Below, piece by piece: positions 9,292 through 18,203 of a stretch of DNA of 64,000 bases (its first letter is position 1; each line of letters begins with the position of its first letter). Both the position numbers and the translations under genes were made by a program. The notes below the pieces were generated by a model, which had not been told where the DNA came from, ran no database searches, and was given only the letters and a program-made list of their open reading frames with translations. The stretch covers positions 3,376,501 through 3,440,500 of the forward strand of contig NZ_CP107942.1 in assembly GCF_036053395.1 (NCBI RefSeq). The letters run 5' to 3'. This stretch comes from Actinoplanes sp. NBC_00393 (lineage in GTDB: Bacteria > Actinomycetota > Actinomycetes > Mycobacteriales > Micromonosporaceae).

Positions 9292-9941
9292 CGATCCGGG
9301 TCCTGCTGGCCGACGACGAGATCATGATCCGGGCGGGTCTGCGCATGGTGCTGGAGGCCGAGGACGACATCGAGGTGGTCGGCGAGGCGGCGGACGGTGA
9401 GCGGGCGGTGAGCGCGACCCGGGCGCTGCGGCCGGACGTGGTGCTGATGGACATCCGGATGCCGGGCACCGACGGCCTGGTAGCCACCCGACGCATCGTC
9501 GCGGCCGACCCGCAGGTCCGCATCGTCGTGCTCACCACGTTCAACGAGGAGGCCTACGTGCAGGAGGCGCTGCGGGCCGGTGCCAGCGGATTCCTGTTGA
9601 AGGTCGCCCCGCCGGAACGCCTGGTCGAGGCCATCCGGGCCGCGTACCGGGGTGAGGCGCTGCTGGACCCGCTGGTGACCCGGGCCGTCATCGCCGCGTT
9701 CGCCGGGATCCCGCCGGCCGCCGGTCCGCCGCCGGGCCTGGACCGGCTCACACCCCGCGAGGACGAGGTGCTGCACATGCTGGCGCGCGGCCTGTCCAAC
9801 GCGGAGGTCGCCGCCGAGCTGGTGGTCAGCGAGGCCACCGCGAAGACCCATGTCGCCCGGGTGCTGATGAAACTCGGGTTGCGCGACCGGGTGCACGCCG
9901 TCATCTACGCCTACGAGCACGGCCTGGTCGGTCCCCGGTAG
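9288..9941 (+). CDS. NarL/FixJ-type response regulator
   Basis: 217 residues, with the ATG overlapping the kinase stop. The receiver contains LLADDEIMI, phospho-acceptor VVLMDIRMPG, the switch Thr in VVLTTFNEE and the Lys in GFLLKVAPP. The LuxR helix-turn-helix runs from LTPREDEVLHMLARG to SEATAKTHVARVLMKL. It is the cognate output of the kinase just upstream. A 140 bp gap follows before the convergent peroxidase gene, and I saw no clear hairpin terminator in it. Confidence 0.96.
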   Translation: MTIRVLLADDEIMIRAGLRMVLEAEDDIEVVGEAADGERAVSATRALRPDVVLMDIRMPGTDGLVATRRIVAADPQVRIVVLTTFNEEAYVQEALRAGASGFLLKVAPPERLVEAIRAAYRGEALLDPLVTRAVIAAFAGIPPAAGPPPGLDRLTPREDEVLHMLARGLSNAEVAAELVVSEATAKTHVARVLMKLGLRDRVHAVIYAYEHGLVGPR

Positions 9942-10082
9942 CCGTCTCCATCGTCAGCTGACCGTCTAGTGGTTGGCCGTGCGTCCGATCCGCAGCCGCA
10001 GGACACCGTCGTGCGCCCCGGTCCGTCGCTTGCCTTCGGCGAGCCGTTCCCGTTCAGCCCCGAGGTGGCGGCGCGGGCCGGG

Positions 10083-11423
10083 TCAGTGTGCCGGTTCGCC
10101 GCGGCCGAGGGCTCGCAGGCCGGTCATGCTGGGCAGGTACAGGTACTCCCCGCCGCGGCAGGTGACGAACGGTTCCAGCGGGGCGAGGAAGTACGGCGGG
10201 TCGCCCTGTACCGTCATCTTTCCCGCTGAGCGGTGGTCGCCGAGCAGGTAGTCGGTGTCGTTGCCGAGTTGGAAGGCGTTGCCGTCGTTGAGCCACTGCA
10301 CCTGGATGGTCTCGAACTGCCGGGCGATGTCCGCGGCGAAGCAGATGAAGATCAGTCCGCGGTCCGCCCGGTCGTCCGGGGCGCCGTCGGGCAGCTCGGG
10401 ACCGTACGGCATGCCGCGGCGCATGATGCGGTGCCGCATCGTGAGTTGCCCGTCGTGGCCCAGCGCGTCGCGGGGGTTGGCGCGCCGGATGTGGGCGCCG
10501 AGCGGGCACCGGCGTCCGTCACGGTCGTCGGCGTACCGGAAGTCGTTAGCCTTGTGCAGGCGTTCGTCCGGCGCGTCCGGGGAGAGCATCAGCGGGGTGC
10601 CGTCCGGCCACCGGCCGACGATCTTGGCGGCCAGCTTCTGCAGCCCACCGGGGTATCCGTCCGCGGCGGTGCGCAGCGCCTCACGGAACGTTGCGACGTT
10701 CTGGTGGAGCTTGCGGTACACCAGGTAGGTGCTGTTGTAGCCGAACGGTGGTGCGGGCGCGGCCGGCAGCTCACCGTCCTCGTCCTCGTGGCCGAGCAGG
10801 ATCTCCCCGGTCTTGAGCCGGCGCCAGCCGCCTCGTGCGGTGGGCACGCCGAGCCCCCGGTACGGCGCCTTCTCCGGTTCACAGTCCAGCGCCGGCTGGG
10901 CGAAGCCGTCGCCGAAGCCGAAGTGTTCCCGCTGGGTGTGCAGCGAGGTGGCCGGCTGTTCGTGCACCACGGACACCGCGTCACCGAAGTCGTCGATCAC
11001 GTCGTGGAGCTGACCGACGCGGTTGCTCAGGGCCGCCCGGTCGGCGGCGTGCACCATGAGCAGGACGTGTCCCCGCCCGTCGCCCAGTCCGGGCTCCCAG
11101 CGGGCCGGATCCGCCGGGCCGACGTCGCCGAGCCGCTCGGCGCGGGCCCGCATGCCGCCGAGGAACTCGGGGGCGAAGGTGGTGCGCACCTTCTCGGGCA
11201 CTCCGAGGGCGGACAGGCCGGCCGCGGACACCGCGATGTTGAGCATCGAGGACGGCTTCTGCGTCCACTCGCGGGCGCTCTGCACCTGGTCGGCGAGCAC
11301 GCCGAGCAGGCGCCGGCCGGCCCGCGGGTCGTCCACGGAGACGAACCAGTAGGCGGCGACGTTGTGCCCGTACCCTCGCAGCACACCGCCCTGGATGTCG
11401 TCGCGTTCGATCACCCGGTTCAT
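10083..11423 (-). CDS. DyP-type peroxidase
   Basis: 446 residues. The family signature GxxDG is present as GFGDG at about residues 169-173, supplying the catalytic Asp. The proximal haem His lies in LGAHIRRANPRD near residue 310, and a distal Arg is plausible in the MRHRIMRRGMPYGP segment. DyP enzymes use hydrogen peroxide to oxidise bulky dyes, lignin-like aromatics or porphyrins. No Tat or Sec signal is visible (start MNRVIERDDIQGG), so it should be cytoplasmic or encapsulated. No encapsulin gene is adjacent. It is the last gene of a four-gene operon with 4-bp overlaps and lies downstream of two paralogous unknown proteins and a large ATPase regulator. Confidence 0.95.
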   Translation of the reverse strand: MNRVIERDDIQGGVLRGYGHNVAAYWFVSVDDPRAGRRLLGVLADQVQSAREWTQKPSSMLNIAVSAAGLSALGVPEKVRTTFAPEFLGGMRARAERLGDVGPADPARWEPGLGDGRGHVLLMVHAADRAALSNRVGQLHDVIDDFGDAVSVVHEQPATSLHTQREHFGFGDGFAQPALDCEPEKAPYRGLGVPTARGGWRRLKTGEILLGHEDEDGELPAAPAPPFGYNSTYLVYRKLHQNVATFREALRTAADGYPGGLQKLAAKIVGRWPDGTPLMLSPDAPDERLHKANDFRYADDRDGRRCPLGAHIRRANPRDALGHDGQLTMRHRIMRRGMPYGPELPDGAPDDRADRGLIFICFAADIARQFETIQVQWLNDGNAFQLGNDTDYLLGDHRSAGKMTVQGDPPYFLAPLEPFVTCRGGEYLYLPSMTGLRALGRGEPAH

Positions 11424-11998
11424 ACCCGCAGCCCTGCGGCGAGGAATTCCTTGTGGAACTCGGTGAGGAGCTCGGCGTCCGGCAGCTGCTGGCCGCGTAC
11501 GGCGAACGCGATCACCCTTTCGCGCAGGGCGAGGGCAGCCCGCACCCGGGCCACGTCGGCGTCGGGACAGGCGGCGAAGAAGTACGACGTACGGATCTGG
11601 TTGTGCTTGAACCAGGCGGCGAACCTGCCCGGATCCGCGGCGGTCGGGTATCCGACGCAGTGGCCCCAGATCCGGTCGGTGGTGGGTTGCAGCAGTATCC
11701 GCAGGTGTTCCAGATGATCGGTCAGTGCGCCGGTGAAGACACTGCAGTACAGCAGGTACTGGCTGCGCAGCACCACCGGTCGCTGCGGTGGCCCCTCGTC
11801 GACCAGCTGCGGGATGCGCACCAGCCGGGCGAAATGCGTCGTGGGCAGGTTACGAAACGGGCTGTCGATGCCGTCGGGGCCGCGCGGGATCGCGTTGAGG
11901 TCGTCCTCGAGCTGCTGTTCGTGGCCGGGCACGACCGGCGTGATCACGGTCAGGTTGTACGCCGACCCGGTGGTGTTCGCCATGGCAGTGGGCCTCAC
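11420..11998 (-). CDS. Unknown protein B of the DyP operon (paralogue of 11995-12570)
   Basis: 192 residues if started at GTG 11998, which overlaps the previous stop by 4 bp; ATG at 11983 (MANTTGSAYN) is the alternative. It shares a clear pattern with its upstream neighbour: LTVITPV near the N-terminus, RNLPTTHFARLVRIPQL, a PPQRP then LLYCSVFTG segment, IWGHCVGYP, and Y-FF-AACP-A. The two are therefore tandem duplicates. I know no named family for it. No signal peptide or membrane segment is seen. Its stop overlaps the DyP start (11420-11423), which makes a role with the peroxidase likely, for example as a substrate-handling or partner protein. That role is inference. Confidence 0.85.
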   Translation of the reverse strand: MRPTAMANTTGSAYNLTVITPVVPGHEQQLEDDLNAIPRGPDGIDSPFRNLPTTHFARLVRIPQLVDEGPPQRPVVLRSQYLLYCSVFTGALTDHLEHLRILLQPTTDRIWGHCVGYPTAADPGRFAAWFKHNQIRTSYFFAACPDADVARVRAALALRERVIAFAVRGQQLPDAELLTEFHKEFLAAGLRV

Positions 11999-12570
11999 AG
12001 GTCTCGTTGTACGGCGGTGAGGAAGCGACGGTAGGAGGCGGCGAACGCCTCCGGTGTGGTGTCCGGATCAGCGGCGATCTCCCGCAGGGTCCGGAATTCC
12101 TTCTCCACCGACAGCGCCGAGTCGATCATGGTGACGGTGGCGGCGGGATAGGCGGAGTAGTAGTGGTCGGGGACGAACTCGTTGCGCCGGATGTACTTCT
12201 TGAACGGCTCGGTCGGGATGGGGCCGGGAAATCCGTACGAGCTGCCCCAGAAGACCTTCATGCCGAGGGTCAGGATGCGGGAGAACGCGTCGATGTACTG
12301 ATTCCAGCTCCCGTTGAAGTTGCTCGCGAACAGCAGGTGCGTGTAGCGCAGGTCCTCGGGATGCTGGGGCGGGCCGTTGACCGGGATCCGGCGGATCAAC
12401 GACCACTGCGCGAAGTGGATGAAGGACAGGTTCCGCGCCGTGCGGCTCAACGCGGGCACCGCCTGCGCGAGCGCGAAGACGGGCTCGAGGAACAGCGCCC
12501 ACGGTGCCCGCACCGGGCTGATCACCGTGAGGGCGTGCGCCCGGCCACAGGTGTCACGAGACTCGGTCAC
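11995..12570 (-). CDS. Unknown protein A of the DyP operon
   Basis: 191 residues from ATG 12570, overlapping the regulator stop. It has LTVISPV at residues 14-20, RNLSFIHFAQWSLIRRIPV, PPQHPEDLRYTHLLFASNF, FWGSSYGFPG and HYYSAYPAATV, each matched in the downstream gene. The aromatic and His-rich conserved positions suggest a compact globular domain, perhaps of the dimeric ferredoxin-like type that DyP enzymes also contain, but I cannot demonstrate that. It is soluble with no export signal. I do not recognise a family. Confidence 0.85.
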   Translation of the reverse strand: MTESRDTCGRAHALTVISPVRAPWALFLEPVFALAQAVPALSRTARNLSFIHFAQWSLIRRIPVNGPPQHPEDLRYTHLLFASNFNGSWNQYIDAFSRILTLGMKVFWGSSYGFPGPIPTEPFKKYIRRNEFVPDHYYSAYPAATVTMIDSALSVEKEFRTLREIAADPDTTPEAFAASYRRFLTAVQRDL

Positions 12571-15449
12571 GACGTCGTCCTTTCCGGATTCGACTGAGTG
12601 GATGTGCTGTCCGGGTTCACCGCCTCGGCGGGCGGCTTGCGCCGCTCCACCTCCACCGCCAGCGCCGCCCGCGAGCTGAGATCCAGCTTCGCGAAGATGT
12701 GCTTGAGGTGGGTCTCGACGGTGTATCGCGAGATGTGCAGGCGCCGGGCGATCTCCGGGTTGGGCAGGCCCTCGGCGACCAGGCCGGCCACGGTCAGCTC
12801 GGTGGGCGTCAGCGCCGTCCAGCCACGGGTGGCGCGCTGCCGTGGCCGCCTGGGCACCCGCCGGATGCCGAGGCGCCGCATGGCCGCGATGGCCTGACTG
12901 ATGTGCTGGACCGCGCCGATCCGCTCGTAGCCGGCGATCGCCTCGGTGAACAGCGGCGCGGCGCGCTCACCGCATCCGGCCGCGGCGAGCATGGTCGCGG
13001 CCTGCTCGCAGGCGAACGCGAGCTCGGCCGGGCGCGGCGCCGCACGGTACGCCTCCACCGCGCGCCGGGCGCTGTCGTGGTCGCCGCCGAGCAATGCCTG
13101 GCAGCGCAGCGCCGCCCCGGCGGCCGAGGCGGTGCCGAAGCGCCGGGCCACCCGCTGGGTCTGTTCGGTCACCCGGACCGCGAGATCGAGGTCGCGTTCG
13201 GCCATGGCCAGCCGCACCAGGTCCGGGGGAAGCTGCCAGTTGCTGTGCAGGAAACGCAGCTCGGGCAGGCAGTCCCAGGCCCGGCGGGCAGCGGCGGCCG
13301 CCTCGGCGCGGTGTCCCTGCGCGTCGAGCAGCAGGGCCCGTACCCACCACACCCAGTTGCAGCCCATGATGAGCCCGGAGGCGTCGATCTCCTCGTCGGC
13401 GGCGCGCAGATGGTCCGCGGTGGCCGGCAGCGCCCCGCGCGCGAGCGAGATCCGGGCCAGCAGCGCGAGGGCCTGCAGCCGCCACGGTGTGGCGGTGTCC
13501 TCGGCCAGGGCGAGGCCGGCCTCCGCCTCGGACCAGGCGTTGTCCCACTCCCCCGCATGCATCCGGAGCACTGCCGACTCGGCGTGGTAGTACGGCAGCA
13601 GGTTGGTGCCGCCGAGCCGGTTCGCCTGGGCGATGCCGGCCCGGTAGCTGTGTCCGGCCTCGTCCAGCCGGTCGGCGTCGGTCAGCGCGCGGCCGAGACA
13701 GACGTACGGCATGAGCAGACCGACGAACGAGGTGGCCGGCCGGGAGGCGACCTGCACACACCGCGTACCCAGGGCGACGGCCTCGTCGAGGGATCCGGTC
13801 GCGGCGGCGCCCAGGCTCAGCGTCATGAGGGTCGTGGCCACGGCGACGTCACGTCCGGCCTGCTCAGCGACCGGCAGGCAGGCGCGGGCCAGCCGGACCG
13901 CCCGGGAGACGTCCCCGAGGATCATGTACAGGTAGGTGCCCGGGGCCATGGCGATCGCGCGGGCCTGCGGGTCCAGGCCGGCGGCGGCTGACTCGACCAT
14001 CTCACGGGCCTCCTGCCAGCGACGCCGGCGGGTGAGCGCGTGGGCGACGGCGATCTGCAGCCGCACCGCCATCGCCGGGTCCTGCACGGCGGCGACCACG
14101 CCAGCCACGATCCGTTCCGCCTCGGCCAGCCTGCCGACCAGCACCAGCAGCGGAGCGAGCTCGGCGGTCAGGCCGATGCGGTCCGGGTGGTCGGGGCCGA
14201 TCAGCGACAGTGCGCGCTCGTACCACTGCACGGCGACCTGTGTGGATCGCGTGGAGGCGGCGCGGGCTGCTTTGCGCAGCCACACCAGCGCCTCCGCGTC
14301 GTCGTCGTGAACGCCGAGCCAGAACTGCTCGGCGACCCGGGTGATGGTGACGTCGGCGGCGGCGAGCGCCTTCCCGGCGGCGCGGTGCAGGTCACGGCGC
14401 ATCGACGCGGGCATGTCCTCATAGAGCGCCTGCCAGATGAGGCCGTGCCGGAAGGCGAGCTTGTCGCCGTCCTCGGCGAGCAGGCCGGCGCTGATCGCCT
14501 GCTGCAGCGTGGGCAGCAGGCGCAGGGCGGGCCGGCCGCTGATCACGGACAGGTCGGCGAGGGTGAACGACGTTCCCAGGATGCACGCTTCGCGCAGCAA
14601 TTCCAGCGTCTCGTCGGCGAGGAAGCTGTACCGGCGCAACAGGGTCGTACGCAGGTCGGGTGTCATCAGATCGGCGGTGGCCTCGGCGCGGCCTGCGGCT
14701 ATCCGGATGGCGTCCTGCTCCTGCAGCGCTGACAGCAGTTCCACCAGGAAGAGCGGATTTCCGGCCGCCCCGGCAAGGTGCCCGCGCAGCGAGGCGCCGG
14801 GCGGTGCCCCCAGGATGTCGGCGGCCAGCGTGACGGTGGCGGCGGCGTCCAGCGAAGCGATCTGCCGGATCGATCCGCCCAGCGCCGACACCTGTTCCAG
14901 GAGCCGGTCGAGCAAGCGGGTCCGGGGCAGGGCCCGCATCGTGCACAGCAGTGCGATGGGCAGGGCACGCAGCCGGCGGACGACGGAACCCAGCGCGGTG
15001 AGGCTGGAGGCGTCGGCCCAGTGCAGGTCGTCCACGGCCAGGATCACCGGGCCGTTCAGGGCCGTCTTCTCCACCCAGTCGACGAGCAGCTCGGTGATGC
15101 GGAAACCCTGGTCGGAGCCGGGCCGGTCACGCTCGGGGACGCAGCCGAGGACGTTGCGGAGGTGGTCACCGGCGGGTGTCCGCGGAGCGGTCCGGACGAG
15201 CTCGGCGAACAGGCCGAACGGCTGGTGCTGTTCCAGCTCCTCGGCGGCGGCGTGCAGCGCCACGAAACCGCGGGAGCCGGCGTACGCCAGCGCCTCACGG
15301 ACCAGACGCGTCTTGCCGACACCCGGCTCGCCCTGCAGGACCACCGCGTCGAGCGCCCCGCGGGCCGCCCGTTCGAGATCCTTCGTCAGGCGATCCAGCT
15401 GACGCTGCCGGCCCACCAACCTCGTCTCAAGCGTGCAGACCGCGGCCAT
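12567..15449 (-). CDS. Large ATP-binding LuxR-family regulator (LAL type)
   Basis: 960 residues. An N-terminal AAA/STAND ATPase has Walker A GEPGVGKT near residue 40 and Walker B VILAVDDLHWAD. A long TPR-like alpha-helical region (about 350-870) follows, with Ala/Leu-rich repeats. The C-terminus has a LuxR helix-turn-helix (LTPTELTVAGLVAEGL to SRYTVETHLKHIFAKL). LAL regulators are activated by small inducers and often control nearby catabolic or secondary-metabolite genes. Its stop overlaps the next gene by 4 bp, so it probably autoregulates the whole four-gene peroxidase operon. A 521-bp gap separates it from the divergent orphan response regulator. Confidence 0.95.
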   Translation of the reverse strand: MAAVCTLETRLVGRQRQLDRLTKDLERAARGALDAVVLQGEPGVGKTRLVREALAYAGSRGFVALHAAAEELEQHQPFGLFAELVRTAPRTPAGDHLRNVLGCVPERDRPGSDQGFRITELLVDWVEKTALNGPVILAVDDLHWADASSLTALGSVVRRLRALPIALLCTMRALPRTRLLDRLLEQVSALGGSIRQIASLDAAATVTLAADILGAPPGASLRGHLAGAAGNPLFLVELLSALQEQDAIRIAAGRAEATADLMTPDLRTTLLRRYSFLADETLELLREACILGTSFTLADLSVISGRPALRLLPTLQQAISAGLLAEDGDKLAFRHGLIWQALYEDMPASMRRDLHRAAGKALAAADVTITRVAEQFWLGVHDDDAEALVWLRKAARAASTRSTQVAVQWYERALSLIGPDHPDRIGLTAELAPLLVLVGRLAEAERIVAGVVAAVQDPAMAVRLQIAVAHALTRRRRWQEAREMVESAAAGLDPQARAIAMAPGTYLYMILGDVSRAVRLARACLPVAEQAGRDVAVATTLMTLSLGAAATGSLDEAVALGTRCVQVASRPATSFVGLLMPYVCLGRALTDADRLDEAGHSYRAGIAQANRLGGTNLLPYYHAESAVLRMHAGEWDNAWSEAEAGLALAEDTATPWRLQALALLARISLARGALPATADHLRAADEEIDASGLIMGCNWVWWVRALLLDAQGHRAEAAAAARRAWDCLPELRFLHSNWQLPPDLVRLAMAERDLDLAVRVTEQTQRVARRFGTASAAGAALRCQALLGGDHDSARRAVEAYRAAPRPAELAFACEQAATMLAAAGCGERAAPLFTEAIAGYERIGAVQHISQAIAAMRRLGIRRVPRRPRQRATRGWTALTPTELTVAGLVAEGLPNPEIARRLHISRYTVETHLKHIFAKLDLSSRAALAVEVERRKPPAEAVNPDSTSTQSNPERTTS

Positions 15450-15970
15450 GTGCCCGTCCGGACGTGATCGACATGGTGCCTGGCTCCATGAGCACCCTCC
15501 TCGGCGGCCGTACGAGTGGGCCGTCTGCCCACTGACACAGATCAGGCGGAACGCTCGGAGATACCTGAACTCGGGGATGTTCTCCGGAACAGATCAAGCG
15601 ATGGTGGGAGTTGTGCTGCCCGATTTGCGCTGTCGACACGGTTACAGCCCCCGTCGCACGCCACAAGCAATTTGCCGGTCGTGCGAATAGATCTTGCCGG
15701 TGGACAGCATGAATCATGACCGGGCGAGAAGGCCTGACACTTTCCGTAGCCGGGGATCTATCGGTCCGGCGACCGAAATCGCGGCCGCACCATTCGGCGG
15801 GACCGCCATCCCGCGAGCAACCGCACAGATTCGCGCACCCGAATCGGTCGGCTGCACCGACCGACTGACCAGAGGAGTTCCAGCATGCGCTCCCCGATCG
15901 GCGACGGTCTTCTCGGCGGAGGAGAACCGGCGCGCCATCGGCCCCTGACCGACTGCCGCCGGGAGGCCAC
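15450..15970. other. 521-bp divergent intergenic region
   Basis: This stretch lies between the LAL operon (leftward) and the orphan response regulator (rightward). It is less GC-rich in places, for example around 15540-15700, than its neighbours. Open frames here are short and lack plausible starts or protein-like composition. It must contain promoters for both directions, but I could not identify convincing -35/-10 boxes or an operator palindrome. Confidence 0.5.
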
Positions 15971-16660
15971 ATGAGCACCCGGCTACTCATCGTCGACGAC
16001 CACCCACTCGTGCGGGCGGGCATCGTTGCGTTGCTCGCCGGACAACCCGACATCGACGTCGTCGGCCAGGTCTGCGGCGACCAAGCCGTCGAGGCCGCCG
16101 CTGCGCACGCACCCGACGTCGTGCTGCTCGATCTGGACACCGCGGACGGCGACGGCCTGGACATGCTCGGCCGCATCGTCGCCGACAGCCTCCGGCACAC
16201 ACCGGAACGCCCGGTACGCGTACTGGCGATGACCTCCGAGCACCGCTGCGGCCAGGCGTACGCGGCGTTGCGGGCCGGCGGCGCCGGACTGCTACTCAAG
16301 AGCCGCCCGCCGGAGGTACTGGCCGGCGCCGTACGGGCGGTGGCCGTCGCCGGTATCTGGCTGGACAGCGACGTCGTGCGCAACATGCTGCGGGAGCTGT
16401 CCGCCCCACCGGCCGTGGGGCAGAGCACCTCCAGCATCGTGCGGCGGTTGACGCCGCGCGAACGCGAGGTGCTCATCCTGCTCGCGCACGGGCTCAACAA
16501 CGCCGAGATCGCCCGTCGGCTCTACCTCAGTGAGGCGACGGCCCGGACACACGTCGGGCGGATCCTGATGAAACTCCACTGCCCGAACCGGACGCGAGCC
16601 GTGGCCATCGCCTATCTGTCGGGCCTGGTCCGGGTGGGGGCCGAACAGCAGGCCGCCTGA
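15971..16660 (+). CDS. Orphan NarL/FixJ-type response regulator
   Basis: 229 residues from ATG 15971, with GGGAGG about seven bases upstream. The receiver has the acidic pair in IVDDHPLVRAG, an Asp at the acceptor strand (VVLLDLDTADGDG) and the Lys in LLLKSRPP. The usual Thr/Ser strand reads VLAMTSEH. The loop after the acceptor lacks the usual R-MPG motif, so phosphorylation chemistry may differ. The LuxR helix-turn-helix is standard (LTPREREVLILLAHG to SEATARTHVGRILMKL). No kinase gene is adjacent. Candidate targets are the LAL/DyP operon or the haloperoxidase genes, by position only. Confidence 0.92.
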   Translation: MSTRLLIVDDHPLVRAGIVALLAGQPDIDVVGQVCGDQAVEAAAAHAPDVVLLDLDTADGDGLDMLGRIVADSLRHTPERPVRVLAMTSEHRCGQAYAALRAGGAGLLLKSRPPEVLAGAVRAVAVAGIWLDSDVVRNMLRELSAPPAVGQSTSSIVRRLTPREREVLILLAHGLNNAEIARRLYLSEATARTHVGRILMKLHCPNRTRAVAIAYLSGLVRVGAEQQAA

Positions 16661-16670
16661 CAGCGCGCAA

Positions 16671-16724
16671 AGCCGCATCTGATACGTCGCGTCCACGATC
16701 TGTCAGGTGCGGCTGTCCTTTTTA
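16671..16724 (+). terminator. Rho-independent terminator after the response regulator
   Basis: The arm AGCCGCATCTGATA (16671-16684) pairs with TGTCAGGTGCGGCT (16701-16714); two positions are G-T wobbles and the rest match. A 16-base loop separates the arms. CCTTTTTA follows directly. It lies 11 bp after the regulator stop. Confidence 0.8.
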
Positions 16725-16863
16725 CGCCGGCGGCCGCAGCAATACGTCATCGGACGTACTTTCCCATTGCCCGCAGCTGCGGACGACGGCGCCGGTGAAT
16801 TTGTCGACGATGAGTTCCGGCAGTCACCGAAAGCCGATCCGACCGATTCCGACGGGGGAAGAA

Positions 16864-18126
16864 ATGAACGCAGTGCTGGACTGGAACGAGACGTTCCTGC
16901 AAGCGATCCGGGTTCGCGGCGGCGCACCCGGACCGATCGCCCGGGTGGGCGCCATCCTGCACATCGCCATGCACGACGCGATCGTGGCCATCGCCCCGAC
17001 ACATGCGCCGTACCTGGAGGGGCTGAACGGGGCCGGCACCGAGAATCCGGAAGCGGCGGTGCACCGGGCCGCCCACACCGTGCTCAGCACCCTGTATCCC
17101 GAGCAGAGCGCGGTGTTCGACGCGCAGCTGACGCAACGCGAAGGCGCACTGCCGGCACCGGGACAGCAGCGCCAGTCGGTGCTGGCCGGCCGGCGCATCG
17201 GCACCAGCTCGGCACTGGCGATCCTGGCCGACCGCCGCGGCGACGGCCACGACGACGCGACACCGTACCGGCCGGGCACGGCGCCGGGCGCCTGGCGGCC
17301 GGCGAACCCGTCGATCGAGCCGGCCACCCCGAACTGGGGCCGGGTCCGGCCGTTCTCGCTGGGCGGCCAGGCTCAGGAGAACTGGCTGGCCACCTTCCGC
17401 CCGCCGCTGCCCGCAGGGGCGCCCGACGTCGCCTCGCTGCTCGCCTCGCCCGAGTACGCCACACAGGTCAACGAGGTCAAGGACAAGGGCCGCTTCAACT
17501 CGACCTCCCGCACGACGGAGGAGACCGAGATCGCGCACTTCTGGGCCAACGACCTCGACGGCACCTACAAGCCGCCGGGACACCTGTTCACCATGAGCCG
17601 GGTCCTGGCCACCGACGAAGGCCTGGACCTGGCGGCGACCGCTCGCCTGTTCGCCCTGGTCGCCATCGTGATGGCCGACGCCGCAGTGGTGGCCTGGGAC
17701 GCGAAGTACGCGACCGAGCTCGACCTGTGGCGACCGGACACCGCGATCCGCCTCGCCGGCCTGGTGAACAACCCGGCAGTGGTGCCGGACCCGCTGTGGC
17801 AGCCGCTCTCCGTCGACTACGGCGGCGCGCGGTTCTCCCCGCCGTTCCCGGCCTACATCTCCGGCCACGCCACCTTCAGCGCCGCGCACGCCCGGATGAT
17901 GGCGAACTACTTCGGCACCGACGAGAAGAACTTCCAGCTCGGCACCGACGACCCGTTCGCCGCGGGCGTCAAGCGCAGCTACTCCCGGTTCTCCGAGGCC
18001 GGCGAGGAGAACGGCCTGAGCCGGATCTACCTCGGCGTGCACTTCCGGTGGGACGCCGACGAAGCCCGCCCGGTCGCGTCGCGGCTGGCCGACCACATCT
18101 ACGACACGCTGCTCACCGAGTCGTGA
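16864..18126 (+). CDS. Vanadium-dependent haloperoxidase-like protein (PAP2 fold)
   Basis: 420 residues from ATG 16864, chosen because GGGGGAAGAA lies just upstream. The C-terminal half carries PAP2/vanadate-site motifs: a Lys followed by WRPDTAIR, then PAYISGHATFSAAHARMM (Ser-Gly-His), then SRIYLGVHFRWDAD (Arg and His). The family either oxidises halides with peroxide using bound vanadate or acts as an acid phosphatase. The Lys-to-Arg-Pro spacing (K-x8-RP) looks two residues longer than the usual K-x6-RP, which is worth checking. No signal peptide is obvious. A DoxX-like gene follows 77 bp later with the same ACGGGGGAAA ribosome site. Confidence 0.88.
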   Translation: MNAVLDWNETFLQAIRVRGGAPGPIARVGAILHIAMHDAIVAIAPTHAPYLEGLNGAGTENPEAAVHRAAHTVLSTLYPEQSAVFDAQLTQREGALPAPGQQRQSVLAGRRIGTSSALAILADRRGDGHDDATPYRPGTAPGAWRPANPSIEPATPNWGRVRPFSLGGQAQENWLATFRPPLPAGAPDVASLLASPEYATQVNEVKDKGRFNSTSRTTEETEIAHFWANDLDGTYKPPGHLFTMSRVLATDEGLDLAATARLFALVAIVMADAAVVAWDAKYATELDLWRPDTAIRLAGLVNNPAVVPDPLWQPLSVDYGGARFSPPFPAYISGHATFSAAHARMMANYFGTDEKNFQLGTDDPFAAGVKRSYSRFSEAGEENGLSRIYLGVHFRWDADEARPVASRLADHIYDTLLTES

Positions 18127-18203
18127 GCCGACCCGGCCCGCGGTCGCCCCGGCGGCCGCGGGCCGGACACCCGGACACACCACCGACTCCACGGGGGAAA
18201 CGC

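Noticed and set aside
9942..10082. Possible gene end reading VVRPGPSLAFGEPFPFSPE
   Set aside because: Too short, no start, and it runs into the peroxidase gene on the other strand; perhaps an old Uma2-like remnant.
12699..13991. 430-codon plus-strand frame inside the LAL gene
   Set aside because: Low-complexity Gly/Arg/Gln product; the minus strand has a clear ATPase-LuxR protein.
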